A stretch of DNA of 64,000 nucleotides from Actinoplanes xinjiangensis (GTDB lineage: Bacteria > Actinomycetota > Actinomycetes > Mycobacteriales > Micromonosporaceae), in assembly GCF_003148685.1 (NCBI RefSeq), contig NZ_QGGR01000008.1, positions 248,001 through 312,000 of the forward strand, written 5' to 3'. Under the pieces are notes generated by a model. The model did no database searches. It was not told the DNA's origin and was given only the letters and a program-made list of their open reading frames with translations. Below are positions 1-11,646 of the stretch, one piece after another (positions within the stretch are counted from its first letter, which is position 1; every line of letters begins with the position of its first letter). The position numbers and the translations under genes were made by a program.

Positions 1-561
1 GCCGGGGCGGCGGCCACCGGATGGCAGATCGGCACGGTGCTGATGCTGGTCGGCTTCCTGGTCGTGATCCGGTTGCTCAGCAGCCTGACCGGGCTGCTGC
101 CGGCGCCCCGGGCCGGGCAGGTGGTGGTGACCGCGCTCGCCGACCTGGCGCTGGCCGTGCTGCTGCCCCGGATCCTGCTCGGCCCGGTGGTGCGGTGGTC
201 GAAGCTGCTGCTGGCCGGCGCCCTGTTCGCCGCGGCCATGGTCGGTGTCCGGGCCGGTGGCGCGCTCTATCTGCCGCGGGCCCTGGAGTCCAGCACCGAA
301 CGGTACGGGACGATCGGGCTGGCGTTCACCTACATCGGCTGGCTGTACGTGCTGTCGTTCTGCCTACTGCTGACCGCGGTCCTCGCCGGTGTGCTGCAGG
401 TGCCGGATCAGGAACGCCAGGATCACCTCACACAGCCCGACGAGCAGGCTGCCGATGCCGGTCAGCACGACGAGGGTGGCGAGCGAGAGGTTCGGCAGGA
501 CGACGAAGGCGACCCCGAGCAGCATCGTCAGCACGCCCACGATCACCAGCGCGGGCCGTAG
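1..561 (+). CDS. YihY/BrkB-like membrane protein, 5' truncated by window edge
   Basis: The frame is open from base 1, so the N-terminus lies outside the window. The visible part holds several hydrophobic segments and ends its hydrophobic core with a segment containing YIGWLYVLSF, resembling the last helices of the YihY/virulence factor BrkB family. That family is poorly characterised, despite old RNase BN labels. After about residue 120 the protein becomes a polar tail rich in Q, D, E and H. That tail (364-561) is exactly antisense to the 3' third of the convergent HdeD gene and looks like a mirror translation of it rather than an evolved domain. The natural stop may therefore have been lost. 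Family assignment is moderate; tail is doubtful. Confidence 0.6.
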   Translation, partial: AGAAATGWQIGTVLMLVGFLVVIRLLSSLTGLLPAPRAGQVVVTALADLALAVLLPRILLGPVVRWSKLLLAGALFAAAMVGVRAGGALYLPRALESSTERYGTIGLAFTYIGWLYVLSFCLLLTAVLAGVLQVPDQERQDHLTQPDEQAADAGQHDEGGEREVRQDDEGDPEQHRQHAHDHQRGP

Positions 562-960
562 CGGACCGTGCTGGGCGACCCCGGCCAGCAGCAGCGCGAG
601 TCCGCTGAGGATCCAGGTGGTCCCGAAGACGATCGCCAGGACGAGCAGGCCGGTGACCAGGTTGCGCAGGCAGGCCAGCCCGGCGACCAGCACGATGATG
701 CCGATGACACCGGACAGGACGTGCCCGGCGACGCTGCGGCCGGTCGGCAGGAAGGCCGCGACGATCCGGGCCAGACCGCCGGCGACCAGCCAGATGCCGG
801 TGAGGATCGCCATCGCCTTCAGCGAGATGTCCGGCCAGATCAGGACGGTGAGTCCCAGGGCCACCGCGAACAGGCCGGTGACCAGCAGCGTCCACCACGG
901 GAACGGCTGCGTGCGGAGTTCGGTGGCCGCGTCGGGCCACCGCGGTGCGGTGTCGGTCAT
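364..960 (-). CDS. HdeD family membrane protein
   Basis: A 198-residue integral membrane protein with six hydrophobic segments arranged as three hairpins, typical of the HdeD/DUF308 family (acid-resistance membrane protein in enterics). The N-terminus is short and cytosolic-looking (to about residue 22), then helices with WWTLLVTGLFAVALG and repeated small-residue motifs follow. Start ATG at 960. A perfect-arm copy of the island palindrome TCAYCC-N5-GGRTGA lies 35 bp upstream (995-1011), suggesting the gene belongs to the regulon described in the findings. Its 3' end overlaps the convergent YihY-like frame by 198 bp. Function in actinobacteria is unknown; a stress role is inferred from context. 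Confidence 0.85.
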   Translation of the reverse strand: MTDTAPRWPDAATELRTQPFPWWTLLVTGLFAVALGLTVLIWPDISLKAMAILTGIWLVAGGLARIVAAFLPTGRSVAGHVLSGVIGIIVLVAGLACLRNLVTGLLVLAIVFGTTWILSGLALLLAGVAQHGPLRPALVIVGVLTMLLGVAFVVLPNLSLATLVVLTGIGSLLVGLCEVILAFLIRHLQHTGEDRGQQ

Positions 961-994
961 GCGGTCAGGCTGGGCGACCCCGGGTGGCCGGGGA

Positions 995-1011
995 TCACCC
1001 GGAGCGGGTGA
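995..1011. promoter_or_regulatory. Island palindrome, copy 1 (upstream of HdeD)
   Basis: TCACCC-GGAGC-GGGTGA: perfect 6-bp arms around a 5-bp spacer, 35 bp upstream of the HdeD start at 960. Same architecture as the copies near 11.2, 12.2, 17.4, 19.8 and 23.8 kb. Likely operator for a dimeric regulator (inference). Confidence 0.6.
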
Positions 1012-1030
1012 GCCACGGCCACGCCGGGCG

Positions 1031-3643
1031 TCAGATCAGGCCGGACTGGCGGGCGGTGACCACGGCCTCCCGGCGGCGGGCGGCACCCAGTTTGCGGTAG
1101 ATCGATCTCATGTGGGCCTTGACCGTGTTCACCGAGATCCCCAGGTTCTCGGCGATCTCGCCGGCGGTCAGCACGGTCGGCAGGTACTGGAGCACGTCGA
1201 CCTCGCGTTCGCTGAGCGGCCCGGCGGACGGGGTCGGCGAGATGATCGGGATCTCCCCGGTGATCTCGCCGAGTACTCCGTCGCCGGCCGGGCCGCGCAG
1301 CTCGGTGAGCCAGTGCTGGCGTTCGGCGAGGACCATCACCCGGTTGACGTCGAAGGTGCGGAACGGCCGGCGGATGCGCTCCGGTTCGGCGGCCGCCAGT
1401 GCCTGGGCCAGTGCCTCGCTCGCCACCGAGCTGCGGCCCTGGGTGTCGGCGGCCAGCGCGGTGAGGATCCAGGCGGCGGTCGCGGACACCCGGTCGGAGC
1501 CGTCGCGGACCCGGCCCAGCAGGGTGGCGGCGACCGGCAGGTTACCGGTGGCCAGCAGCGCCCGCGCCAGCAGGACCTGTTCGGCGGCGGTGATCACGAC
1601 CCGGCTGCCGTAGGCCATCACGACCGCGGCGGGGTCACCGCTGGCCAGCCGGATCTCCGCTCCGGCGAGATCGAGTATCCGGTCGACCTGTGATGCGGAC
1701 AGCGGTGGGCCGGATTCGGCGCGGACCTGCCCGAGCAGGGAACGGGCGCCGGCCGTGTCGCCGCGGTCCAGCATGAGCCGGACCCGGATCGTCCCCGCGA
1801 CGACGAACTGAGTGGCCTCCGGGACCTCACCGAGCGCGTGCAGCCCCTTGCGCAGCCAATCCTCGGTCTCCGGTTCACGACCGCGCTCGGATTCGATCAT
1901 CGCCTGGGCCAGATAGGCGGGCGCGACAGCGGCGTCGCCTCCGCTGTCGATCCGGCGGGCGGCCTCCACGGCGGCGTTCGCGTGGTCGGCGGCGTCGCCC
2001 AGCGATCCCTGGAAGACGGCGAGCTGGGCCAGCAGCCCGAGCGCGTTGACCTCGGTGAGCGGCACCCCGGCGGTCCGGGAGGCGGTCACCGCCGCCCACA
2101 GGTACCGGTCGGCGTGGTCGAACCAGCCGCTCCAGAGCAGGGCCGCGCCCTTGTTGTTCAGGGTCATGGCCCGGTACTGGAGCAGGGACGGTGCCTGGTC
2201 CCAGCTCAGCCGGGACAGCTCGGTCAGCAGGTCGGTGGAGGCGCGGAGCAGATGCGGCATGTCGCCCTGCCAGCGGATGACGGTTCCGCTCTCCAGCACC
2301 GCCAGGGCGGTGCCGACCAGCGCGCGGGCGTTGTCCTCGCGGCCGGCGAGCAACGAGCGGATCGCGGCGATACGGCGGGGTACGGAGGCGAGGTCGCCCC
2401 GGGCGTACGCGAGCATCACCGCACACACCGCCAGTTCGGCGGTCTCCGGCAGCCGGGCGACCGGGATCCGGTGGAGCACCTCCATCAGCTGGGGCCGGTC
2501 GCCGGAGGTGAACAGTGGCAGCCCGCGCCGGACCACGATGCGGGCCACCAGGTCCCAGTCGGCGGCCGCCGCGGCATGGGCGAGTGCGGGCAGGGCCGCG
2601 CCGTCGTCGTCGTGCCAGCGGGCGGCCTCCCTGTGCAGGCCGGACGGGGTGTCCGGCCAGCGCCGGGCGAGCCGCCGGCGCAGCGCGGCCCGCAGCATCG
2701 GGTGATAGCGGAACCACCGCCCGCCCCCGGTACGTTCGACGAACAGGTTGCCGCGGGTCAGATCCTCGAGAAGGTACTGGCTGTGCCGCTCCCCGGTCAG
2801 GGCGTGGGCGAGCTCGCCGCAGATCCGGTCCGGCACGGCGGTGCGCAGCAGGAACCGGCGGACCTCCTCGGGCTGGGCGCCGAGCACCTCACGGAGCATG
2901 TAGTCCTCGACGAGGTCGTCGGCGTGGGCCGGATCGGGATTGTCCAGCAGTAAACGCACGCCGGCGCTCCAGCCCTCGGTCCGCCGCACGATCGCGGCCA
3001 GCCGGTCCGACGGCATGCCGCGCCCACCGATCGCGAGGAGCTCGGCCGCCTCCTCCAGCCGGAATCCGAGGTCGCAGGCGCGGATCTCGGTCAGTTCGCC
3101 GCCGGTCCGCAGCCGGTGCAGCGGCAGATCCGACTCCCGGCGGGTCAGCAGCACGAACCGGGCCTGCCGCAGCCGCAGCAGGCCGGCCAGCCCGCCGAGG
3201 ATCCGCGGGTCGGTGACCCGCTGAAGGTCGTCCAGGACGACGACGGCGGGCGTCTTCCGCAGGGCCAGCGCCGCGGCCACGGCCTGCCGGTATTCGGCCT
3301 CGTCGGCGTCCGATGCCGGGACGGCGTGGCCGTGCGGGAGCGCGCCGGCGGTGTGCAGGGCGAGGAAGAGGTCGGACCAGAACGCGAACGCGTCGTCGTG
3401 CTGGTCGTCGAGGGTGAGCCAGGCGACCGGCCCGGCCATCGAGCGGGCGGCCGCCCAGGAGGCGACGAGTGCCGTCTTGCCCCAGCCGGGACCGGCACAG
3501 ACCAGGGTCACGGCCTGCTGGACCCCCTGGTCGAGCATGGCGGCGAGACGGGCTCGCCAGATCAGCCCGGCCGGCAGCCGGGGTGGTGTCGTGTGGTCCA
3601 CCGGTATGTGAAACGCAGTACCGATGCTCGAACGTTCGCGCAT
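1031..3643 (-). CDS. LAL/MalT-type LuxR family transcriptional regulator
   Basis: An 870-residue large ATP-binding LuxR (LAL) regulator. The N-terminal STAND-type ATPase shows a P-loop GPGWGKTA (about residues 51-58) and a Walker B strand AVVVLDDL (133-140). A long helical, TPR-like middle follows, and a C-terminal LuxR/GerE helix-turn-helix occupies roughly the last 65 residues (LSEREVDVLQY ... ISVNTVKAHMRSIYRKLGA). Such proteins act as signal-gated ATPases that activate transcription. Start ATG at 3643 is preceded by GGGGGCGAG. It is paralogous to the regulator at 4299-6920, with a DUF7144 gene between. Ligand and targets are unknown; the palindrome regulon in this island is a candidate. 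Confidence 0.93.
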   Translation of the reverse strand: MRERSSIGTAFHIPVDHTTPPRLPAGLIWRARLAAMLDQGVQQAVTLVCAGPGWGKTALVASWAAARSMAGPVAWLTLDDQHDDAFAFWSDLFLALHTAGALPHGHAVPASDADEAEYRQAVAAALALRKTPAVVVLDDLQRVTDPRILGGLAGLLRLRQARFVLLTRRESDLPLHRLRTGGELTEIRACDLGFRLEEAAELLAIGGRGMPSDRLAAIVRRTEGWSAGVRLLLDNPDPAHADDLVEDYMLREVLGAQPEEVRRFLLRTAVPDRICGELAHALTGERHSQYLLEDLTRGNLFVERTGGGRWFRYHPMLRAALRRRLARRWPDTPSGLHREAARWHDDDGAALPALAHAAAAADWDLVARIVVRRGLPLFTSGDRPQLMEVLHRIPVARLPETAELAVCAVMLAYARGDLASVPRRIAAIRSLLAGREDNARALVGTALAVLESGTVIRWQGDMPHLLRASTDLLTELSRLSWDQAPSLLQYRAMTLNNKGAALLWSGWFDHADRYLWAAVTASRTAGVPLTEVNALGLLAQLAVFQGSLGDAADHANAAVEAARRIDSGGDAAVAPAYLAQAMIESERGREPETEDWLRKGLHALGEVPEATQFVVAGTIRVRLMLDRGDTAGARSLLGQVRAESGPPLSASQVDRILDLAGAEIRLASGDPAAVVMAYGSRVVITAAEQVLLARALLATGNLPVAATLLGRVRDGSDRVSATAAWILTALAADTQGRSSVASEALAQALAAAEPERIRRPFRTFDVNRVMVLAERQHWLTELRGPAGDGVLGEITGEIPIISPTPSAGPLSEREVDVLQYLPTVLTAGEIAENLGISVNTVKAHMRSIYRKLGAARRREAVVTARQSGLI

Positions 3644-3900
3644 CTCGCCCCCAGATCACGGATGACATCCCACCGATCCCCGCTCGCGACGCGCCCCCGG
3701 ATCGGCCCCAGCTGACGGGCCCCACCGAAACACAGAACGTATCGGAGAGGCAACTATCGGTATTTGCACGCAGAGTGGAACGAAGCAGCCCCCTCAGCAT
3801 GCAACTTGCATTGATCGACAACAATCATTCGTCACGTACGAGGCACTTCCGCCGTCCCGAACGAGACGCTGGTCTTTCCGTACCAGCAGGAGGGACAACG
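3644..3900. promoter_or_regulatory. Divergent intergenic region, LAL regulator / DUF7144
   Basis: 257 bp between two divergent starts (3643 minus, 3901 plus). It is less GC-rich than its surroundings near 3785-3845, where promoter elements are likeliest. I saw no clear operator and no copy of the island palindrome. Confidence 0.4.
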
Positions 3901-4302
3901 ATGACGACGACGACCGACGAGGCCGTTGCACCCGATCTGACCGGCGTGGTGACCTTCGCCGGGGTGATGCTGCTGACCCTGGGTGCGTTCCAGTTCATGG
4001 AAGGCCTCACCACCCTCCTCCGCGACAGTGCCTATCTGGTCACCGCCGACAACTCGCTGATCACCCTCGACCCGGCCGCCTGGGGCTGGAGCCATCTGGC
4101 CCTCGGGCTGATCTCGGCCGCCGCCGGTGCCGGCATCCTGCGCGGCCGGCAGTGGGCCCGGGCGGTCGGCGTGCTGTTCACCGCGGCCGCCGCCCTGGCC
4201 CACTTCCTGCTGCTCGCCACGGCACCCCTGTGGTGCACCGTGCTGATCGGCACCGAGATCGTGGTGATCTTCGCGCTCTGCCGGAGACCCGACGCCCGCT
4301 AG
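3901..4302 (+). CDS. DUF7144 family membrane protein
   Basis: A 133-residue protein with four predicted transmembrane segments. It has the family pattern: VVTFAGVMLLTLGAFQFMEGL in the first helix, then a loop with a W-GW-H motif (WGWSHLALGL) opening the second. Function unknown. The ATG at 3901 is chosen because of a strong Shine-Dalgarno (AGGAGGGA) just upstream; the frame is open further 5' but without coding character. A paralogue lies at 12544-12987. The stop overlaps the stop of the convergent LAL gene by 4 bp (4299-4302), so the two genes share their 3' ends with no room for a separate terminator. Confidence 0.88.
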   Translation: MTTTTDEAVAPDLTGVVTFAGVMLLTLGAFQFMEGLTTLLRDSAYLVTADNSLITLDPAAWGWSHLALGLISAAAGAGILRGRQWARAVGVLFTAAAALAHFLLLATAPLWCTVLIGTEIVVIFALCRRPDAR

Positions 4303-6920
4303 ATCAGGCGCAGGGCCCGCGCCCGGCGTACCGCCTCGTTGCGCCGGGACGCGGACAGCTTGCGCAGGATGCTCCGGACGTGCGTCTTCACCGTGTTGAC
4401 CGAGACGTACATCGAGGCGGCGATCTCCTCGGTCGGGAGCATCTCGGCCATGCCCCGCAGTACGTCCAGTTCACGCTTGCTGAGCTGCTCCACCACGACC
4501 GGATCGGCGGTCGCCGTCCCGGCCGGGGCGGGAGCACCCAGCGACCGGTACTGCTGGGCCAGCCGGTCGTCGTCGCGCAGCAGCCGGCGCAGCTCCCCCC
4601 ACACCTGGTTCACCGCCCGCCGGCAGGACTCCGGGGCCGCCACCCGCAGAGCCCTCCGCAGCGCCTCCCGGGCGTTCGCCGTCTCCTCCCGGCCGGCGGC
4701 CACCATCGCCAGCATCAGCCAGGCGTCCAGGGCGATCGGAACCCTGGTCCCGGCCGCGTCGGCCACGGTCCGGGCCCGCTGGTACGCCGCCCCCGTCTCC
4801 CCCCGGGCCAGCAGCAGCGCGGCCCGGGCCAGCACGGCGTCCGGGGCGGACGAGTCGGCGTATCCGGCCAGGAGCCCGTCGGCCTCCTCGGCGCGCCCGG
4901 CCAGCAGCAGCAAACGGGCCCGGACCAGCCGGAGTTCGCGGCTCAGCCAGCGGGGCGCCGCACTGTCGGCCTCCTCCGCGGACGCCAGCACCCCGATGGC
5001 CTGCCGCAGCTCGCCCCGGGTCTGCAGACGGCGCGCCCGGACCAGGGCGAAGCCGGCCGGTGCGGGCCCGGTGACACCCGCCCCGCACATCGGCTGCACC
5101 GCCCGCAGCCGCCGGTCCGCGGCCTCGATGTCGTAGCGTTCCAGGGCCACCCAGGCCAGCGCCACCTCGGCCGCCGCCGGCCATCGCTCCCGCGGCAGCC
5201 CACACTGCCGGGCCAGGTCGATCGCCTGCTTCGCGGCCGTCTCCGCCCGGCTCAGCCGGCCCCGGAACGCCTCCAGCAGGGCCAGGTTCTCCAGGCACGA
5301 CATCCGTACCGCCTCGGCCCCGGTCGGCGCACTGGCCACCGCCTCGGCGAGCACCGCGGCCGCCTCGTCGACCTGCCCCACCGCGCCGCGGGCCCGGCCC
5401 TCGGCGGCGTAGAGCACCATCGGCAGCTCGGGGTGCCGGGCCAGCCGGTGGGCCGGCACCGAGGCGAGGAAGGTCCGGGCCACCGGCGCGAGCTGGTCCA
5501 CGTCGTCCTCTCCGGCGTCGTGGGCCAGCAGCAGCAGCCGCATCAGCAGGCAGGCCAGCGTGAGCCCGTCGTCGCAGGCGCTGCCGCGCGTGGCGATCAA
5601 CTTGCCGGCGAGGGTGAACTGCTCGGCGGCACGGGAGGGGTCGCCGTCACCGTAGGCCACCGCGGCCCGCACGAGCACCGGCTCCGGGTCCTCGACGTGC
5701 TCCGGCAGTGCGGCGAAGAGCCGGCCGAGCCGGCCGGTGCCACCCTCCACCACCAGCGACCCGAGCCCGTAGTCCTCGATCACCATCCGGGCGGCGCCGG
5801 TCCAGTCCCCGGCGTGCACGGCATGCCCGACCGCGTCGATCAGGTGCCCGCGGGCGGCCAGCCACAGCGCGGCCCGCTGGTGCAGCAGCGCCACCTCGCC
5901 GGGATCGCCCCAGGACAGCTGGGCACGCAGCAGTTCGGCGAAGAGCCGGTGGTAGCGGTACAGGCCGGTGCCGGAGCCGACCGGCTGGATGAAGGCGTTC
6001 TCCCGGGTCAGCGCGGCGAGCATCCGGGGCGCGTCGGAACGGGTGGTGACCGCGGCGGCCAGCTCCGGGGTGAAGGTGTCCAGCACGCTGGTCTCCAGCA
6101 GGAACCGCCGGGTCTCCGGGGGCTGCACCCGCAGCACCTCGCCGACGAAGTACTCGGCGATCGTCGACTCGTCGCCCGAGATCGTGTCGACCAGGACCTT
6201 CGCGTCCGGGGTGCGCTGGAGCGCGCAGGCGGAGAGGCGGATCCCGGCCGCCCAGCCCTCGGTGTGCTCGAGCAGTGTGGCCAGCTCCGGCGCGGCCAGT
6301 TCGACGCCGTGCAGCCGCATCAGGCGCGACACCTCGTCGGCGGTGAACGCCAGGTCGGCGGTGCGCAGCTCGTACAGCAGGCCGGCGAGCCGGTAGCGGT
6401 AGAGCGGCAACGGCGGGTCCCAGCGGCCGGTCAGCACCACCCGCAGGGTGCCGGCGTGGCTGAGCACGTACTCCAGGCCGGCCGCCCAATCCCGGCCGGG
6501 CAACTGGGAGGCGCCGTCGAGGATCAGGACGACCGGCGTGGGATGCTCCTCGACGGCGGCGGCCAGGCGGCCCAGAAAGCCCCGGGTGATCACGCCCCCG
6601 GTGACCGCCGGCACGTCCACGCCGGACCGGCGCAGCCCCTCCACCACGTACCCCCAGAAGGTGGGCAGCTGTTCGTCACCGTGCTCCAGGGTGATCCACG
6701 CGAACGGCCACTCCACCGCCCGGCTGCGGGCCCAGGAGGCCAGCAGCTGCGTCTTGCCGCTGCCGGCCAGCCCGGTGATCACGGTGACCGGGCCCCGTAC
6801 CCCCTCCGTGACCCGGTCGAGGAGTCCCGGCCGGGTGACCATGAAGGGAGGGGCTTCCGGGACGGCGAACTTGGAGGTGAGGAACGATTTCTCCGAGTCA
6901 GTGATCATGTCGATGGACAC
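4299..6920 (-). CDS. LAL/MalT-type LuxR family transcriptional regulator
   Basis: An 873-residue LAL regulator, paralogue of the gene at 1031-3643. P-loop GLAGSGKTQ (50-58), Walker B VVLILDGA (130-137), a long alpha-helical repeat region rich in Ala/Leu/Arg, and a C-terminal LuxR HTH (LSKRELDVLRGMAEM ... VSVNTVKTHVRSILRKLSA). GGAGGTAGCC lies upstream of the ATG at 6920; an in-frame ATG at 6908 is an alternative. A weak relative of the island palindrome (TCGTCC-GGATC-GGATAG, 6990-7006) lies about 70 bp upstream, so autoregulation is conceivable but unproven. It stands immediately before the GH63/GH13 operon in the same orientation and downstream of it; read-through is possible. Confidence 0.93.
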   Translation of the reverse strand: MSIDMITDSEKSFLTSKFAVPEAPPFMVTRPGLLDRVTEGVRGPVTVITGLAGSGKTQLLASWARSRAVEWPFAWITLEHGDEQLPTFWGYVVEGLRRSGVDVPAVTGGVITRGFLGRLAAAVEEHPTPVVLILDGASQLPGRDWAAGLEYVLSHAGTLRVVLTGRWDPPLPLYRYRLAGLLYELRTADLAFTADEVSRLMRLHGVELAAPELATLLEHTEGWAAGIRLSACALQRTPDAKVLVDTISGDESTIAEYFVGEVLRVQPPETRRFLLETSVLDTFTPELAAAVTTRSDAPRMLAALTRENAFIQPVGSGTGLYRYHRLFAELLRAQLSWGDPGEVALLHQRAALWLAARGHLIDAVGHAVHAGDWTGAARMVIEDYGLGSLVVEGGTGRLGRLFAALPEHVEDPEPVLVRAAVAYGDGDPSRAAEQFTLAGKLIATRGSACDDGLTLACLLMRLLLLAHDAGEDDVDQLAPVARTFLASVPAHRLARHPELPMVLYAAEGRARGAVGQVDEAAAVLAEAVASAPTGAEAVRMSCLENLALLEAFRGRLSRAETAAKQAIDLARQCGLPRERWPAAAEVALAWVALERYDIEAADRRLRAVQPMCGAGVTGPAPAGFALVRARRLQTRGELRQAIGVLASAEEADSAAPRWLSRELRLVRARLLLLAGRAEEADGLLAGYADSSAPDAVLARAALLLARGETGAAYQRARTVADAAGTRVPIALDAWLMLAMVAAGREETANAREALRRALRVAAPESCRRAVNQVWGELRRLLRDDDRLAQQYRSLGAPAPAGTATADPVVVEQLSKRELDVLRGMAEMLPTEEIAASMYVSVNTVKTHVRSILRKLSASRRNEAVRRARALRLI

Positions 6921-7032
6921 GTTGGCTACCTCCGATGGCCGCCGGTTCGATCTCCTCGTTCACACTCGTCGCGCCCTCCCGGCGGCGCATCGTCCGGATC
7001 GGATAGTCCGGTGACAGCCCGTGTCGCGCTTG

Positions 7033-8498
7033 TTAACGCAACGTCACCACATGCGCTCCCCAGGCGGGCAGGTCCACGTAGAGACCACTGCCGGCCAGCT
7101 CATCGCCGTCGCGCTCGAAGATCCCGCCGTCCAGCAGATCGATGAACTGCCAGGGCCGCCCGGCCAGCCCCGGCCACGGCAGCTCGACCCGGGCCTGCGC
7201 CGGCCGGTCACCGAAGTTGATCACCACGAGGCTGTGCGGTGTCTCGTCGTGCCAGGCCCAGGCCAGCAGCTCCCGATGACTCGGGTTGTCCGGCCACCCA
7301 CGGGTCTCCAGCAACCGCCACTCCCCCCGCCGAACCGAGCCGGCCGCCGCCAGCAGCCGGTGGTGGAAAGCCACCAGGTCCGGGTCGGCGGGCTCGTCCG
7401 GGAAACGGCCCAGGAAGACCGGCAGACGGGTACGCCGCCCCTCGAACTGCCCGTCGTGCCACAGCACCGCCCCGGGCAGGGTGGCGATCGCCACCGCCGC
7501 GGCCCGGCCCCGCCCGCCCGGCAGCACCGCCGCCGCCCGGGGCTCGTCGTGGTTCTCCACGAACCGGATCAGCCCGTCCTGATAGTCCCGGTCGGCGGCC
7601 AGATGCTTGCGCAACGACTCGGCGTCCTCGCCCACCAGCCGGTCGTAGAGCCGCTTGTCGTAACAGAAGTCGAACCCCTGCCGTTGCAGCGCCCACTCCA
7701 TGTCCCAGTACGCCTCGGCGATCATCACCAGATCCGGATGCCGCTCCCGGACCCGCCCGAGCACGTGGGGCCAGAACTCCTCGGCCGGCGCCGGGCCCAC
7801 GTGCCGCCCCCAGGTCCCGGCGAACACCTCGTTGGTCAGCAGCATCGCCATGTCACAGCGGATCCCGTCGCACTGCTCCCCGATGTCACCCAGCACCTCC
7901 GCGGTCACGTCCCGCAGCCCCTGGTCGAACGCATTGAGCTGGGCGACGTCCGGCCACGGCGGGAAATACGGGTCCCGCCCGTGCGCGAGCACCCGCCCCT
8001 CCACGGTGAACCAGCCCCGCGGATCGGCGAGCTGGTCGGCGGCCGAGCCCTGGACGAACCACTCCGGATGGTCGGCGGTCGCCGGATGGTCCGGGGCCAC
8101 GTGGTTGGGCACGTAGTCGAGAACCAGCCGCACCCCGCGTGCCCGCAACTGGGCGCGGGCCTCGGCCAGCCCGGCCGGGCCGCCGAGACGCGCGTCCACC
8201 CGGTAACGGCGCACGCAGTACGGCGAACCCACCAGGTCGGCGGGCCGCACGTCCGGCAGCGCCTCAAGGAACGACTGTTGCAGCTCCTCGTTCGTCCGGG
8301 CCACGGCCAGCCCGGCGGGGCTGCGCTCCCAGACACCCATCAGCCACACCGCGTCGACACCCGGTGCCGCCACTTCGTCCCACACCTCCGCCGGTACGTC
8401 GGCGAGGGTGACGTCCCGGCCGTACCTGCCGCCCAGGCCGGTCAGCCAGGGCCACGTGAAGATCTCGTAGACCGCCGGCGCCTGGGGCCATCCACTGC

Positions 8499-8502
<4 letters not shown>
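7033..8502 (-). CDS. GH13 family alpha-amylase-type glycoside hydrolase
   Basis: A 489-residue GH13 (beta/alpha)8-barrel enzyme. The conserved regions are all visible: LVLDYVPNH (127-135), nucleophile D217 in DGIRCDMA, acid/base E263 in MIAEAYWD, and transition-state D319 in ENHDEP. No signal peptide, so it acts in the cytosol on alpha-glucans or alpha-glucosides; the exact substrate cannot be read from sequence. The start ATG (8502) overlaps the stop of the upstream GH63-like gene (ATGA, 4 bp), indicating translational coupling. Together they probably degrade or remodel an intracellular glucoside or storage glucan. Confidence 0.9.
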
Positions 8503-11177
<2,675 letters not shown>

Positions 11178-11207
11178 GCCGTCAGGCTCGGCCGGAAGCT
11201 TGAGCGA

Positions 11208-11594
11208 CTACGTCCCCCGGCGCGGATGAAAAGCGCCGACCGCGTCCTCGACCGTGGGATAGAAGTGTGCCGGATCGATCGTCCGGGTCAGTTTGTACCG
11301 GTCGATCTTCGTCCGGACCGGGGTCTTCATCTCCGCGAAGACCAGCGAGATCCCTTTCGCGTTGAGTTCCTCGTCGAGGTCCTCGAGCATGTCCGCGGCC
11401 GTGGTGTCGATATCGGTGATCGGCTCGGCGGCCACCACGATCCACTCCGGCGCCGGCTCGGCCCGGGACAGATGCCGGATCTCGTCGCGGCGATCATCGG
11501 GCCGAGCGACGAGTCCGGCCCGAGGACCAGGATCCGCGACGGGCCGAAGGCGGCGTACGCCAGCAGGCACGGTGATCGCCATGTCCGCCTCCAC
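11208..11594 (-). pseudogene. Remnant of a SulP-type anion transporter (internal deletion plus frameshift)
   Basis: Two pieces of a SulP (SLC26-like) transporter survive. On the minus strand, about 11575-11490, one frame encodes LLAYAAFGPSRILVLGPD followed by SSLGPMIAA, matching the N-terminal membrane region of SulP proteins (AYALFGSSRQLVVGPD-like). From about 11500 to 11208 a different frame encodes a C-terminal STAS domain (EWIVVAAEPITDIDTTAADM, then GISLVFAEMK and DPAHFYPTVEDAVGAF). The roughly 350-400 residues between them, holding most membrane helices, are gone, and the pieces are out of frame. A 128-residue frame spans the STAS part and could still be expressed from the ATG at 11582, but the transporter cannot work. 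It lies just upstream of the GH63 gene. Confidence 0.8.
11213..11229. promoter_or_regulatory. Island palindrome, degenerate copy (upstream of GH63-like gene)
   Basis: TCCCCC-GGCGC-GGATGA, 10 of 12 arm positions matching the consensus, 36 bp upstream of the GH63-like start at 11177. It overlaps the end of the SulP/STAS remnant. Weaker than the other copies. Confidence 0.35.
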
Positions 11595-11602
11595 AACGAG
11601 GA

Positions 11603-11629
11603 ACGCCGCCCGGGGCCTCCGGGCGGCGT
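11603..11629 (-). terminator. Hairpin terminator after DUF1269 gene
   Basis: An 11-bp perfect stem (ACGCCGCCCGG / CCGGGCGGCGT) with a 5-base loop, directly after the DUF1269 gene that ends at 11647. In the minus direction it is followed by a T-rich stretch (TTCCTCGTTG). Confidence 0.6.
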
Positions 11630-11646
11630 CCGAAAATGCCGTGACG

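Noticed and set aside
6990..7006. Possible island palindrome before the second LAL regulator
   Set aside because: TCGTCC-GGATC-GGATAG has three mismatches in the arms; noted as weak and not counted.
4152..7145. Open frame of about 997 codons on the plus strand
   Set aside because: Antisense to the second LAL regulator, low-complexity composition, no ribosome site.
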